A stretch of DNA of 64,000 nucleotides from Trichocoleus sp. FACHB-46. GTDB taxonomy: Bacteria; Cyanobacteriota; Cyanobacteriia; FACHB-46. The stretch spans positions 174,865 to 238,864 of the forward strand of contig NZ_JACJOD010000024.1 of the NCBI RefSeq assembly GCF_014695385.1. The letters are read 5' to 3'. Shown here one piece after another: positions 1 through 9,586 of the stretch. Both the position numbers and the translations under genes were made by a program. The stretch's first letter is position 1. Every line of letters starts with the position of its first letter. Under the pieces are notes generated by a model that had not been told where the DNA came from, searched no databases, and saw only the letters and a program-made list of their open reading frames with translations.

Positions 1-1
1 T

Positions 2-1144
2 GAGCGACGACTGCACATCCTACCGATTTACGGTGGTCAAGCGATCGATCGCCAAATTATGCGCCTCAGACAAGGCGTACAGGTAGTGGTAGGAACTCCG
101 GGACGAGTGTTAGATTTACTCGACCGTGGCGACCTCAAACTCAATCACCTGCGTTGGTTGGTGTTGGATGAAGCTGATGAAATGCTCAATATGGGCTTCA
201 TCGATGACGTGGAAAAAATCCTGACTCAGGTGCCCACAGAGCGTCATACTGCTTTCTTCTCGGCCACCATGCCCCCTTCGATTCGCAAGTTGGTCAACCG
301 GTTCTTGCGATCGCCCATCACGGTCACGATTGAGCAGCCCAAAGCCGCTCCTTCTCGGATTAACCAAGTTGCTTACATGGTGCCCCGTGGCTGCACCAAA
401 GCTAGAGCTTTGCAACCGATTCTGGAACTCGAAGATCCCGAATCCGCGCTGATCTTTGTGCGGACTCGTCGCGCTGCGGCGGAACTCACTAGCCAACTGC
501 AAGGCGCAGGTCATAGCGTGGATGAATATCACGGTGACCTGAGCCAAAGCCAGCGGGAGCGCCTTCTACATCGCTTCCGGGAGACTCAAGTTCGTTGGGT
601 TGTGGCTACCGACATTGCCGCTCGGGGTATCCACGTCGATGACCTGACTCATGTCATTAACTACGATTTGCCCGATAGCGTTGAGAACTATGTTCACCGG
701 ATTGGTCGGACAGGTCGTGCAGGCAAAGAAGGAACTGCAATCTCTCTGATTCAACCCCTGGATCGTCGCAAACTGCGCGATATTGAGCGTCACATCCGCC
801 AATCTCTGGAAATTCGCTCGATCCCCACTCGGGCTATGATTGAAGCGCGTCACATTGAGAAGCTGCAAGCGCAATTGCGTGAAGCACTAGCTGGTGAGCG
901 GATGGCTTCCTTCTTGCCTATCGTGGCGCAACTGGGTGAAGAGTACGACTCCCACGCGATCGCTGCTGCTGCCCTGCAAATGATTTACGATCGCAGTCGT
1001 CCTACTTGGATGCAATCTGAGGCTTATGAGGATATCGTGACTGACGACAAGCCTCGTCTCAACTCTGGTTCTAAGCCCAAGCCAGTTAAGAAAGTAATCA
1101 AGACTTCTCCTGCGCCTCAAGCCTCTGGTTCCAAAAACGGCTAA
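2..1144 (+). CDS. DEAD-box ATP-dependent RNA helicase (5' end outside window)
   Basis: Unwinds RNA duplexes with ATP; cyanobacterial members (CrhR type) act in cold and redox response and in ribosome or mRNA remodelling. The reading frame is open from base 2, so the start lies before the window. Visible in order: TPGR (motif Ib), VLDEADEML (motif II), SAT (motif III), then the second RecA-like domain with ATDIAARGI (motif V) and HRIGRTGRAG (motif VI). The Q motif and Walker A are in the missing N-terminus. The last 50 residues are Lys/Pro/Ser-rich and low in complexity, as in RNA-binding tails of this family. A good intrinsic terminator follows 30 bases after the stop. Family certain; assignment to CrhR specifically is not made. 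Confidence 0.93.
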   Translation, partial: ERRLHILPIYGGQAIDRQIMRLRQGVQVVVGTPGRVLDLLDRGDLKLNHLRWLVLDEADEMLNMGFIDDVEKILTQVPTERHTAFFSATMPPSIRKLVNRFLRSPITVTIEQPKAAPSRINQVAYMVPRGCTKARALQPILELEDPESALIFVRTRRAAAELTSQLQGAGHSVDEYHGDLSQSQRERLLHRFRETQVRWVVATDIAARGIHVDDLTHVINYDLPDSVENYVHRIGRTGRAGKEGTAISLIQPLDRRKLRDIERHIRQSLEIRSIPTRAMIEARHIEKLQAQLREALAGERMASFLPIVAQLGEEYDSHAIAAAALQMIYDRSRPTWMQSEAYEDIVTDDKPRLNSGSKPKPVKKVIKTSPAPQASGSKNG

Positions 1145-1174
1145 TTTTCTCCGCGTTCAAACATAAATAGATTC

Positions 1175-1212
1175 CCCCCTTGTCCCAAGTTAGACAAGGG
1201 GGTTTCTTTTTT
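1175..1212 (+). terminator. Intrinsic terminator of the DEAD-box helicase gene
   Basis: Ten-base-pair stem (1175-1184 with 1193-1202, CCCCCTTGTC/GACAAGGGGG) with an 8-base loop, followed directly by TTTCTTTTTT. It lies 30 bases after the helicase stop codon. Confidence 0.9.
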
Positions 1213-1238
1213 GAAGATTATCTCCACAAATTAACCCC

Positions 1239-1310
1239 GTAGCGTGTGTTAGGCGAAGCTGTAACGCACGGGCAAAGATGCGTGTGCTGGAGATCACGGC
1301 ACCCTACGAA
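1239..1310. repeat. Short palindromic cyanobacterial repeat (GTGCGTTA type)
   Basis: CGTGTGTTA at 1243-1251 pairs with TAACGCACG at 1262-1270 (one G:T). The whole is flanked by CGTAG near 1239 and CTACG near 1305. Motifs of the GTAGGGTG...GTGCGTTA type are common dispersed intergenic repeats in cyanobacterial genomes. It lies between the converging helicase and LuxR-type genes and may also act as a folding or termination element. Confidence 0.5.
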
Positions 1311-1337
1311 TTATTTGGTATTGCTTGAACTGCTGAT

Positions 1338-2063
1338 TCAGGGATTAAGGCTATCTCCTAAACGAGCCACCATTTCGGTGCGGGTAGAGACGTTGAGCTT
1401 TCGGAACATGCGTTTTAGGGCTTGTTTTACGGTGTTCTGAGTGATCCAGAGCTTTTCACCGATCTCTGCATTTGTCAGTCCTTGAGCCACTAGTTCCGCA
1501 ATTTGTTGCTCCCGCTCGGTGAGGCGATCGCTAATAGATGGCTGCAAGCGAGGGAATGCTTGGGGTCGAAAAACGGCCAAACGAGCGGAGAGGTGCAAAC
1601 ATAGACCACTCAAGCTGGCTAAATCTTGTAAGTTAAACGCCGGGGCATCACTGGCACGCGTGAAGTAAGCGCCACCAATTAAGCGGCCATGATTGACGAT
1701 CGGTCCCATCATCACATGCTCTTGGTCGTAGTAGGCGTAGCAATTTTGGTATAGCTCCGATTCTTTCCAATCGTTGCCCGCAAACACTACTCCTTCGTGA
1801 GTGGGCGCATGGTGCTCAAACACATAGCGCAACACGGGATCAGTGCTGCGACCAATTTTCTCGTAGCGCTGCACGAAAGCATCTACATTCGGGCCGCCTT
1901 GAATATCTACTTCTGCTGCTTGAGATTGCTCATTCAGCAGACACAAGCCCCAGCATTCGGCACCAAAATATTCACCTGCTTCTTTCATAAATAACAGGCG
2001 GAGCGCTTTTTCATCGGAGGCGGCAGCGATCGCTTGAAAGAAGTTATGGGGAGATTTGCCCAT
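1338..2063 (-). CDS. LuxR-family transcriptional regulator with N-terminal GAF-like sensor
   Basis: DNA-binding regulator of 241 aa. Residues about 178-236 form a LuxR/FixJ helix-turn-helix: LTEREQQIAELVAQG, then NAEIGEKLWITQNTVK, then LKRMFRKLNVSTRTE, the standard pattern. Residues about 10-165 look like a GAF-type small-molecule or redox sensor (GAYF and GPIVNHGRLIGG segments). There is no receiver domain and no conserved phospho-aspartate, so it is probably not a response regulator. It is divergent from the DUF3386 gene across a 95-base gap that must hold both promoters. The ATG at 2063 is the first in frame. The ligand and targets cannot be read from the sequence. Confidence 0.85.
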   Translation of the reverse strand: MGKSPHNFFQAIAAASDEKALRLLFMKEAGEYFGAECWGLCLLNEQSQAAEVDIQGGPNVDAFVQRYEKIGRSTDPVLRYVFEHHAPTHEGVVFAGNDWKESELYQNCYAYYDQEHVMMGPIVNHGRLIGGAYFTRASDAPAFNLQDLASLSGLCLHLSARLAVFRPQAFPRLQPSISDRLTEREQQIAELVAQGLTNAEIGEKLWITQNTVKQALKRMFRKLNVSTRTEMVARLGDSLNP

Positions 2064-2158
2064 TAATCAAGGTGTACCCACTTGAGGTCTATGCAGTCTG
2101 AGTGCCTGCCTTCTATCTTAAGAATAAGAAACAAAAGCAGAAGACGTAGGAAAAACCC

Positions 2159-2812
2159 ATGACAGTCGCACAAGTATCCGCTCCAGAGCTTTTTAGAGCT
2201 GCTTACGAAAATCGCTACACCTGGGATAAGAGCTTCCCTGGCTACACCGCTGATGTCACCCTAAAGCAAGACGATCAGGTATTTACTGGCAAAGCGCGAG
2301 TCAGCGCTGGCTTTAAGCCCGAAGTTGAAGGGATCGAGAACGAGGACGCCAAGCAGGCGATTCACGGCCAGTTGTTCGAAATTGCCATCCACCGGGTTCG
2401 CCGCACCTTTGAAGAAACCCACGGCAAGAACAGTTTCTCCTTTGGTAATACCGATGAGACGGGTGCTGTGGAAATTCTGATGGGGGGCAAGGCAGAAGGC
2501 GATCGCTATAAAGTGCGGGATAACGAGGTGTGCTTGGTGCACCGTCACATCCACGGCGTTGTAGTTACGATCAACACTTTCAGCAGCCACGACACGGGTG
2601 AAGGCTACCTGTCTCACCGCTATGATTCGGTTTACCACGATCCCCAAACGGGTGAGCAGAAAGGTGGCAAGAGCCTATTTGAAGATGAATACGAGAAGGT
2701 GGGTAACTTCTATATCCTGAGCCGTCGAGCAATTTCTACTGAAACCGATGGTCAGACTTCTGTTCAGGAGTTCCTTTTCTCAAATATTCAACTATTAGAA
2801 GCAACTGCCTAA
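2159..2812 (+). CDS. DUF3386 family protein
   Basis: A 217-aa soluble protein without signal peptide or membrane segment. The start MTVAQVSAPELFRAAYENRY and the F-S-G-Y-T-A-D-V segment (FPGYTADV here) match the cyanobacterial and plant-plastid DUF3386 family as I recall it; the function is unknown. AGGAAA lies 8 bases before the ATG, supporting this start. Repeated alternating hydrophobic and polar stretches suggest a beta-rich fold. Divergently paired with the LuxR-type regulator, which could control it. Followed by two inverted repeats before convergent aspS. Confidence 0.8.
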   Translation: MTVAQVSAPELFRAAYENRYTWDKSFPGYTADVTLKQDDQVFTGKARVSAGFKPEVEGIENEDAKQAIHGQLFEIAIHRVRRTFEETHGKNSFSFGNTDETGAVEILMGGKAEGDRYKVRDNEVCLVHRHIHGVVVTINTFSSHDTGEGYLSHRYDSVYHDPQTGEQKGGKSLFEDEYEKVGNFYILSRRAISTETDGQTSVQEFLFSNIQLLEATA

Positions 2813-2820
2813 GCAGTCAC

Positions 2821-2934
2821 GTTAGGTTGAGGTCGGAAAGCCCAACCTACAAAAGCCACAGGAACAACAGATAGGGGCGGGCTGAGCAGAAAAGTGATTA
2901 CTAAAATCAGCATTTTAAGCAAAACCCGCCCCTA
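2821..2934. repeat. Two adjacent inverted repeats between convergent genes
   Basis: The first is TAGGTTG at 2823-2829 with CAACCTA at 2843-2849. The second is TAGGGGCGGG at 2872-2881 with CCCGCCCCTA at 2925-2934, ten perfect pairs around a 43-base AT-richer centre. Both sequences resemble dispersed cyanobacterial intergenic palindromes. They sit between the DUF3386 stop and the aspS stop, so they may serve as a two-way terminator or be small non-autonomous mobile repeats. Confidence 0.6.
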
Positions 2935-2986
2935 CCACTAATGCAATCGAACGACTGCAGGTAAACGGCTCCGTGAGCCTGACGCT

Positions 2987-4774
2987 TTAAGTTTTTGGTT
3001 TGTGGGTAGAGGCGACATGCAGCTCCTTGAGTTGCTTGTCATCCACACCCGAAGGCGCACTGGTTAGCAGACAACGAGCTTGTTGAGTTTTGGGGAAGGC
3101 GATCGCGTCTCGAATCGATTCTTCACCCGCCAACAACATCACCAAGCGATCCAAACCGTAGGCAATGCCACCATGAGGCGGAGTGCCGTACTCAAACGCT
3201 TCGATTAAGAAGCCAAACTTACTTTGAGCTTCCTCTTCAGGTAAACCAATGGTCTCGAAGACTTGGGCTTGCAAATCAGGTTGATAGATCCGCAGGCTAC
3301 CACCCCCAACTTCAAAGCCGTTGAACACCAAGTCATAAGCTTGAGCGCGAGCTGTTTTTAAGTCATCACGGTCGTCTGGGTGGGGTGCGGTGAAGGGATG
3401 GTGTAGCGCTTCGAGGCGCTTCTCGTCAGCATTCCACTCAAACATGGGGAAATCGACGATCCAGAGCAGATTGATCTTTTCGGGATCAATTAGATTCAGT
3501 TCTTGGGCAATTACTTGGCGGAGGCGATCGAGGGTTTTGTTCACCAAGTCGGTTGGACCAGCGCCAAACAGCAACAAATCACCTGCTTTAGCGCCAGTAC
3601 GGGCCAGTAACTCTTGCTTTTGCTCAGCAGTTAAGTTGTCCTTAATCGCGCCAATGGTGTCAATTTCGCCATCTTCGCGCACGCGGATGTAGGCCAAACC
3701 TTTAGCGCCCGCGTTGCAAGCTTCTTGGAATAAGTCACCACCGGGTTTAATCCGCACGTTGGAAATGGCATCGTTGCCGCCGGGGATTGGTAGAACTTTG
3801 ACAATGCCGCCACTCGCGACTGCACCAGAGAACACTTTAAAGCCAGAATCCTTGACCAAATCAGAGACTTCCACTAGCTCCAGGTCGTACCGGGTGTCAG
3901 GCTTGTCAGAACCATAGCGATCCATCGCCTCTTTATAGGTCAGACGGGGAAAGGGTCTGGGTAGATCGATGCCTTTTATGGTCTTAAACAGATGGCAAAC
4001 TAAGTCTTCGTTTAGAGTCAGAATTTCCTCTTGCGACATGAAACTCATTTCCATGTCCAGTTGAGTAAATTCAGGTTGGCGATCGGCCCGTAAATCTTCG
4101 TCCCGGAAGCAACGAGCCACTTGGTAGTAGCGATCGAACCCTGACACCATCAGCAATTGCTTGAACAACTGCGGTGACTGCGGCAGCGCGAACCAATCTC
4201 CGGGGTTGACGCGGCTGGGCACTAAGTAATCTCGTGCGCCTTCTGGGGTGGAGCGAGTCAGGATCGGCGTTTCAACTTCGATAAAATCTTTGGCATCTTC
4301 TAGATAGCGCCGCAATGTTTTGATGATTTCATGACGTAGCCGCAGATTGCGATTCATGCGATCGCGCCGCAAATCTAAGTAGCGATATTTCAGGCGCAAA
4401 TCTTCTCGTACAGCCTCGTTGTCTGCCGTAGAAACCTGGAAGGGAAGTTGCTTGCGAACCGCATTCAACAGCTCGACCTGATCAGCGTAAATTTCAATTT
4501 CTCCCGTGGGCAGCCGAGGATTGAGCGAGTCATGAGGGCGGCGAGTCACCCGACCCGTGACTTGGATGACATACTCGTTGCGGAAATCACCCGCTGGCTC
4601 GTAAGAATTGGGGGTGCGTTCCGGATCGCTGACAATTTGGACAATGCCAGTGCGATCGCGTAGGTCTAGAAAGATCACCCCCCCGTGATCGCGGCGACGG
4701 TCTACCCATCCACACAGCGTGACAGTCTCTCCAATATTTTCTGCTCGGAGTTGGCCGCAATAATGGGTTCGCAT
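2987..4774 (-). CDS. aspS: Aspartyl-tRNA synthetase
   Basis: Class II aminoacyl-tRNA synthetase charging tRNA-Asp (and, in many bacteria, also tRNA-Asn for the GatCAB route). Length 595 aa is typical for the bacterial type. An N-terminal OB-fold anticodon-binding domain lies at about 1-105 ([21 protein letters not shown]). Motif 2 reads [14 protein letters not shown] near 220, the bacterial GAD insertion spans about 290-420, and motif 3 reads [15 protein letters not shown] near 535. Starts at the first in-frame ATG. A 337-base gap follows upstream before the next minus-strand gene. Confidence 0.97.
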   Translation of the reverse strand: MRTHYCGQLRAENIGETVTLCGWVDRRRDHGGVIFLDLRDRTGIVQIVSDPERTPNSYEPAGDFRNEYVIQVTGRVTRRPHDSLNPRLPTGEIEIYADQVELLNAVRKQLPFQVSTADNEAVREDLRLKYRYLDLRRDRMNRNLRLRHEIIKTLRRYLEDAKDFIEVETPILTRSTPEGARDYLVPSRVNPGDWFALPQSPQLFKQLLMVSGFDRYYQVARCFRDEDLRADRQPEFTQLDMEMSFMSQEEILTLNEDLVCHLFKTIKGIDLPRPFPRLTYKEAMDRYGSDKPDTRYDLELVEVSDLVKDSGFKVFSGAVASGGIVKVLPIPGGNDAISNVRIKPGGDLFQEACNAGAKGLAYIRVREDGEIDTIGAIKDNLTAEQKQELLARTGAKAGDLLLFGAGPTDLVNKTLDRLRQVIAQELNLIDPEKINLLWIVDFPMFEWNADEKRLEALHHPFTAPHPDDRDDLKTARAQAYDLVFNGFEVGGGSLRIYQPDLQAQVFETIGLPEEEAQSKFGFLIEAFEYGTPPHGGIAYGLDRLVMLLAGEESIRDAIAFPKTQQARCLLTSAPSGVDDKQLKELHVASTHKPKT

Positions 4775-5111
4775 AGCTAATGATTCAGAGTTCTTGCTTT
4801 TCAGAATTGATGAAATTGAAGTTGAGGCTCAGGAGAAGCTGCCAAAATCGCAGTACGTCCTAGGGATGTTTAGCGAAACCTTCCCATTATCCAGCATTTT
4901 GCTTGCGCTTCTATCACCGAGTCTGAGCTGAATGGGATGAAGGGGTTGTCTGGAGTGACCGAGGGTGGATAGCTCAATAAGATCTAGACCCTGTTCAACC
5001 CCATTCATAAAAGTAGGGGCACGAAAAAAACCGTACCCCCGAAATTTGCGGAATGTTGGACTGCCACGTAGCAATCCTATCGGTCATGCACCCAAGCCTG
5101 AACAGTTCGCT
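4775..5111. other. Intergenic gap upstream of aspS
   Basis: 337 bases. Contains one hairpin with G:U-tolerant pairing at 5016-5039, listed separately. An 81-codon minus-strand reading frame covers part of it but has no recognisable protein character and contains the hairpin, so I do not call it. Nothing else seen apart from the presumed aspS promoter. Confidence 0.5.
5013..5040 (-). terminator. Possible terminator after the 147-aa gene
   Basis: Read on the minus strand: GGGGTACG pairs with CGTGCCCC (one G:U) around a T-rich loop, followed by TACTTTTATG. About 70 bases beyond the stop codon at 5112. The T tract is short, so this is a moderate call. Confidence 0.5.
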
Positions 5112-5555
5112 TTACTTAGGACGGGTAGCCATTAAGCTATTCCAAGCGAGTCTAGCTGCATCTGCAAGTTGAAAACCAACGGACTCAATTTCGCCTAGAA
5201 TGACGTGCCAGCTTTTATCAGCTTCTTTCTGTAAGGTTTGAATCGTCTGCTCCAAGTGCTGGGGATCGATCATCAATTGGCTTTGTTCAACTGCTGTTCG
5301 CGCTTGGCGGACGGCGTTAAGGTAAGCATCACGGCTGAGATCCCCCGCAGATTGCACTTCCGCTTGAGCGCGCTTCCGAATGGCTGCGATCAACGCTTGA
5401 GTTTCGCGTTTAATTTCGTCATCTTCCTCAGTTAGTTCGACGGTCACGATCGCATCGGTTTGGGAATTGACCAGCGCCGTATTTTCGCCAGAAGTGGATG
5501 GAGGATGGATTTCGACAACGACGGTTTCTGCGTTCGTTGGTTCATCAGAACTCAT
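5112..5555 (-). CDS. Conserved hypothetical protein, helical
   Basis: 147 aa, no recognised domain. Residues 1-45 are acidic and low in complexity. From about 46 to the end the sequence is mostly amphipathic helix with Ala/Gln/Glu-rich heptad-like spacing (ETQALIAAIRKRAQAEVQSAG, then ARTAVEQSQ, then LEQTIQTLQKEADKSW), ending in LADAARLAWNSL. No signal peptide or membrane segment. This could be a soluble helical bundle, scaffold or phasin-like protein, but that is a guess. Single gene with its own candidate terminator downstream. Confidence 0.65.
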   Translation of the reverse strand: MSSDEPTNAETVVVEIHPPSTSGENTALVNSQTDAIVTVELTEEDDEIKRETQALIAAIRKRAQAEVQSAGDLSRDAYLNAVRQARTAVEQSQLMIDPQHLEQTIQTLQKEADKSWHVILGEIESVGFQLADAARLAWNSLMATRPK

Positions 5556-5689
5556 AAAGGGCCTCCAAAGCGGGTAAGGCTAAGTAATTAGGATGGCTGA
5601 CGCAATTAGTAATGATGCGACAAATCCAATCTAACCAGTTTGGCGAGATTTGGCAGGTAAACAGGACACAGAATCATCATGCAGCCAAT

Positions 5690-7294
5690 TCATGATGCTC
5701 GGTCGTTGGGTACCTTGGGGCTGCTGTCTTGTTGTAAGTGCCAAAGATTTTGGACCCGTGGTACTCGCTGAGAATGGAATGCTTGTTGGGCTAATGTTTC
5801 TCGAAAATTTCGTGAAGGCTCTAGCAAAAAGACATCACTGAACTCTTGGATTACTTGCTGAGAAACGATCGGTTGCTGAGGTTCTAAGGTTAGTCGCAAT
5901 TTTACGTCCGGTTCTAGAAGATGGCTCAAAGCAAGTACTTCACCAAAACTAGAATCGCTGATCACGAGGGAATGAGGAGACTGATTAATGACTCGTGCGA
6001 TCGCTGGATTTGCATTGCTGCTGTATTTGTGCCACCAAGTGGTTGCCGACGTACTAGTAGCGCAAGAGATAATGCCAAGGCCCACCAGAATAGCTAATAG
6101 CGATCGCCAAAAGTAAGGGAAGTCGCTTTTAGGGGCGAAAATCTTGACACTTAACAAGTAAGTAACCCCAAGTTGAATGGCGATATAGCAAGGAATCAAA
6201 TAGCGGTTGATCAGCGATCGCCGTCCTCCACCTATCAAATCCGGTGCTGTAAAAGCAAATAAGGTAACACCTAGTAACGTGACAATAAACAACCAAGTTG
6301 GCTTAGGAGCGTTACGGATCACGAAGTAAAGTGAGTAGGCCACTAGTACCAAAATTGGCAGTATCAGGTAAGTAAGCGGATTCTTTAAGCTAAACTGCAC
6401 ATCTAAAAATAAGCGACTGAGGTTTAAGGCCCAAATTTTAATAAAAGCTGACAAAGGAATAGGTGTGGCAGTCCAGCCTACTCCATCAATTTGCTTGAGG
6501 TATGGCAGCCAGGGTAGGAAACCGACAAAGGCTATGAGAGAACTAGCTAAGTAAGCTTTCCAAGTTTTGTTCAGCCGCCAACCCTGGGTAAGCAAGACGT
6601 AGAGTCCATGACTCACAACGACTAATCCTTGGAGGATGCATGTGTAGAATCCAAGGACGATGGTGAGGCTATATACTCCCCAACTTACTTTGGTTTGCTG
6701 TCTTAAAGCACTGAGTAGAGCGGCACTGCAGAGCACAACTATTGCGGTCCATAAGCTATACTCCCTGGCTTCCTGGGCATAAAGCACATGAAAGGGAGAT
6801 ACGGCAAATAAGGCGATCGCAGTCCAGCCTGGAACTGCTGAGCCAAACAATTCTCGACAAAACCAATAAAGACTTGGAAAGATTAATAAACTTAGAAACG
6901 CAGATAAACTTCTTAAGGTTGCAGTGGAAGTGCCAAATATCTTGAGCCAAAACCAACCTAGCAAATAATAAAGTGGTGGATGCTGAGGATCATTTGTTGC
7001 AAGTTGTTTGACAGTATCTAAAGCGTTTCTGTCAGGGCTAGGGAATTGATATTTGGAGATATCACTAGCTCTAAGAGTTTGACCATTAAAAATGTTTGCA
7101 ATTATTTCAGTTCGAGAGTGACCTGAAAGCCAAAGCGAAGTGTAAGCCTCATCTTTCCAATAAACTTTTTGTCCTAAATTGACAAATCGGAAGCAAATGC
7201 CTAGCACTAGCAAAAAAATACACAAAAATTTTAGCCAGTGAGAAACTGTGCTTGAGTTTGCCCATGCCTGTTTGGTAAAAGGTTTAGCGTTCAT
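5690..7294 (-). CDS. Membrane glycosyltransferase of the GT39/ArnT-like (GT-C) class
   Basis: Polytopic inner-membrane protein of about 534 aa that probably moves a sugar from a polyprenyl-phosphate donor to protein, lipid or glycan. After the first membrane helix comes YWKDEAYTSLWLS, where the Asp-Glu pair fits the first-loop catalytic acid of GT-C enzymes. NDPQHPPLYYLLGW matches the conserved loop of PMT_2/GT39-like proteins. About ten further hydrophobic helices follow, then a periplasmic-type C-terminal domain. An in-frame TTG lies nine codons earlier (7321); I prefer the ATG at 7294. No clear Shine-Dalgarno for either. Acceptor unknown. Confidence 0.8.
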   Translation of the reverse strand: MNAKPFTKQAWANSSTVSHWLKFLCIFLLVLGICFRFVNLGQKVYWKDEAYTSLWLSGHSRTEIIANIFNGQTLRASDISKYQFPSPDRNALDTVKQLATNDPQHPPLYYLLGWFWLKIFGTSTATLRSLSAFLSLLIFPSLYWFCRELFGSAVPGWTAIALFAVSPFHVLYAQEAREYSLWTAIVVLCSAALLSALRQQTKVSWGVYSLTIVLGFYTCILQGLVVVSHGLYVLLTQGWRLNKTWKAYLASSLIAFVGFLPWLPYLKQIDGVGWTATPIPLSAFIKIWALNLSRLFLDVQFSLKNPLTYLILPILVLVAYSLYFVIRNAPKPTWLFIVTLLGVTLFAFTAPDLIGGGRRSLINRYLIPCYIAIQLGVTYLLSVKIFAPKSDFPYFWRSLLAILVGLGIISCATSTSATTWWHKYSSNANPAIARVINQSPHSLVISDSSFGEVLALSHLLEPDVKLRLTLEPQQPIVSQQVIQEFSDVFLLEPSRNFRETLAQQAFHSQRVPRVQNLWHLQQDSSPKVPNDRAS

Positions 7295-7498
7295 TGAGGA
7301 GTATTGGATGAAAAAGAACAAAATTGAATCTGAATTTGCTCGTTATTTCTGTAACAAAGATGACGGAGTTGAGCTTTAAAGGTTAGATATGGTGCTGACG
7401 CAGGTTTGCTCTGACTGCACACATCCTAATCCTTGTTAAGTGTTTTGCTTCCTTAATAGGCTGACCCGAGAATAGTGTTGACACGAGCGTTGTACTTT

Positions 7499-7909
7499 AT
7501 GGGGTTGTTAGTGTTTCAAGACCCTGCACTTCGAACTCCGATCGCAATTAGTTTAGGTGCGATTGCGGGGGCTCTCAGCCGTTACTACTTGACAGTTTGG
7601 TTTACCCAACGCTTTGGCACGAGCTTTCCTTATGGAACGTTTGTCATTAATCTAACGGGTTGCTTGGGCATGGGATTTTTCTCGACTCTGGTTTTAGAGC
7701 GGATTGTTGCCATTTCCTCCGAGCTGCGCTTGTTAGTGGCCACTGGGTTTCTCGGTGCCTACACCACCTTTTCTACCTATGGTTTGGAGACGGTAAGCTT
7801 ATTGCGGAACCAGAATCTGTGGTACGCGGGTTTGTATGGGGTGGGTAGTGCCGTGCTGGGAGTGGTCAGCATTCAGCTAGGTACAATTTTGGCTCGTGGG
7901 CTGAAGTAG
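7499..7909 (+). CDS. crcB: Fluoride exporter CrcB/FluC
   Basis: Small dual-topology membrane channel that exports fluoride. Visible family signatures: [12 protein letters not shown], the [15 protein letters not shown] segment (with the conserved Asn), and [15 protein letters not shown], the Phe-box/TTFSTF region lining the pore. Four hydrophobic helices, family-typical size. The start is uncertain: GTG at 7475, ATG at 7499 or GTG at 7511 are all in frame, none with a strong ribosome site. No recognisable fluoride riboswitch upstream. Lies 82 bases before mgtE on the same strand, so probably co-transcribed. Confidence 0.9.
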   Translation: MGLLVFQDPALRTPIAISLGAIAGALSRYYLTVWFTQRFGTSFPYGTFVINLTGCLGMGFFSTLVLERIVAISSELRLLVATGFLGAYTTFSTYGLETVSLLRNQNLWYAGLYGVGSAVLGVVSIQLGTILARGLK

Positions 7910-7991
7910 AAGCAGGCTATACCGATTGCCTACCACTGACCCGTAGACTGAAGGTAGCAAGTGACGTACTCCTAAGTTGAGGAAATCCGCC

Positions 7992-9383
7992 TTGACTGAA
8001 TATCTCTCCTCTCCGTTGCCATCTACTTCGCGAACCGAACTTCGACAGTTGGTGCGATCGCAACTCCAAGCCCTGCTAGAACAAGGAAATTTGCCAGGGG
8101 CCAAAGCGTTGTTGGTGCCTGTGCAAGCCCCTGATGCTGCCGAGGCGATCGAGGGTTTACCTGAAACCCTGCAAGTGATCGCCTTTCGCTTATTACCCAA
8201 AGGTGAGGCAATCGAAGTTTATGAGTATCTAGATTCTTCGGTGCAGCAAGCTCTAGTTCAGGAGTTTAAGCGTCAGGAAGTCTTAGACATTGTCGATAAA
8301 ATGTCTCCTGATGATCGAGTGCGCTTGTTCGATGAATTACCCGCTAAGATTGTCACTCGCCTGCTGGAGCAGTTAAGTCCTTTAGAGCGCCAATCCACTG
8401 CTTTGCTATTGGGTTACGAACCAGGCACAGCAGGGCGAATTATGACACCTGAGTATATTTCCTTAAAAGAAAGCTTTACGGTCTTCCAAGCCTTAGAGCG
8501 AATTCGCAGTCTTGCCAAATATACTGAGACAATTTATTACCTTTATGTAACGGATGCAGCCCGCTGTTTGACAGGCACTCTGTCACTGCGAGAATTGGTA
8601 GTGGCACAACCCCAACAAACGATTGGGGAGATTATGACTCGCGATGCGCTCTCTGTACAGACAGATACAGACCAAGAAGAAGTGGCTCGACTGATTCAAC
8701 GCTACGACTTCTTGGCGGTTCCCGTGGTAGATACGGAGCGGCGGCTGGTAGGGATTGTTACGGTCGATGATGTGCTCGACATTTTGGAGCAAGAGACGAC
8801 CGAAGACATCTACGCGCTAGGTGGCGTGCAGTCGGATGGCGACAACTATTTCCAAACTAATTTGTTTACCGTAGCGCGGCGACGAGTTGTCTGGCTCTTT
8901 GTCCTGCTGCTCACGAATACGGTGACTGGCACGATTATTAAAGCGCAAGAAGAACTGTTGCAGCAGGTAGTAACGTTGGCGGCCTTTATTCCCTTACTCA
9001 CAGGCACTGGGGGCAACGTCGGGGCTCAGTCTTCTACGGTGGTGATTCGAGGCTTGAATACAGAGGATATTCGGCTGAAAGAAGCGCTACGAATTATTCG
9101 GCGGGAGGCGATCGCAGGGATTTTACTCGGCCTAATTTTGGGGAGCATCACGATCGTCTGGGCCTATTTTCTCCAGGGCAACTTAATGGTCGCCATAGCG
9201 GTAGGGATCAGTTTGCTCGCGATCGCGCTATTGGCTTCCGTGTCTGGCTCGGCTCTACCCTTTCTGTTTCGTTCTCTAGGGCTTGATCCAGCTCTGATGT
9301 CAGCTCCTTTCATTACTACTGCCGTAGACGTACTAGGCGTACTGATCTACTTCAGTTTGGCGCGGCTAATTTTGCGGCTGTAG
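7992..9383 (+). CDS. mgtE: Magnesium transporter MgtE
   Basis: Mg2+ channel gated by cytosolic Mg2+. Domain order: N domain (about 1-120, with LVQEFKRQEVLDIVDKMSPDDRV), a CBS pair (about 130-255, IMTPEYISL and IMTRDALSV), then a long connecting helix and five membrane helices (about 280-463) with the pore segment PLLTGTGGNVGAQSST. I chose TTG 7992 as start because GAGG sits 9-12 bases before it and the length (463 aa) then fits the family; an upstream in-frame TTG at 7977 overlaps that site. Likely an operon with crcB. Confidence 0.95.
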   Translation: MTEYLSSPLPSTSRTELRQLVRSQLQALLEQGNLPGAKALLVPVQAPDAAEAIEGLPETLQVIAFRLLPKGEAIEVYEYLDSSVQQALVQEFKRQEVLDIVDKMSPDDRVRLFDELPAKIVTRLLEQLSPLERQSTALLLGYEPGTAGRIMTPEYISLKESFTVFQALERIRSLAKYTETIYYLYVTDAARCLTGTLSLRELVVAQPQQTIGEIMTRDALSVQTDTDQEEVARLIQRYDFLAVPVVDTERRLVGIVTVDDVLDILEQETTEDIYALGGVQSDGDNYFQTNLFTVARRRVVWLFVLLLTNTVTGTIIKAQEELLQQVVTLAAFIPLLTGTGGNVGAQSSTVVIRGLNTEDIRLKEALRIIRREAIAGILLGLILGSITIVWAYFLQGNLMVAIAVGISLLAIALLASVSGSALPFLFRSLGLDPALMSAPFITTAVDVLGVLIYFSLARLILRL

Positions 9384-9414
9384 AGTGTGCCCGTCAGTAA
9401 AGACAAAATAAAAA

Positions 9415-9439
9415 TGAAGGCTGGGTTAGCAAGCCTTCA
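9415..9439 (-). terminator. Hairpin terminator between mgtE and the PEP-CTERM gene
   Basis: TGAAGGCT at 9415-9422 pairs with AGCCTTCA at 9432-9439. Read on the minus strand it is followed by TTTTTATTTT, so it best fits as the terminator of the PEP-CTERM gene; it may also stop mgtE transcription. Confidence 0.7.
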
Positions 9440-9586
9440 CTTAAATCTCAAGTATTCATGACTATCAACCTTGCAACAAACAGCTCCTGGCTATAAGCTT
9501 CCGACTATAAACTAAAGACATCTCAGTTCTCAATCAAATCCACCAGGCAGGCTCTAGTTCGGAGCTGTTGTTTAACAGGTTTGTAT

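Noticed and set aside
1246..1440. Small plus-strand reading frame opposite the LuxR-type gene
   Set aside because: Overlaps a palindromic repeat and the 3' end of a clear gene; no family features.
4829..5074. 81-codon minus-strand reading frame between aspS and the 147-aa gene
   Set aside because: No protein-like composition, contains a hairpin terminator, and no ribosome site.
7385..7474. Possible fluoride riboswitch before crcB
   Set aside because: ATGGTG occurs but the conserved pairing and pseudoknot pattern of the crcB motif cannot be fitted.
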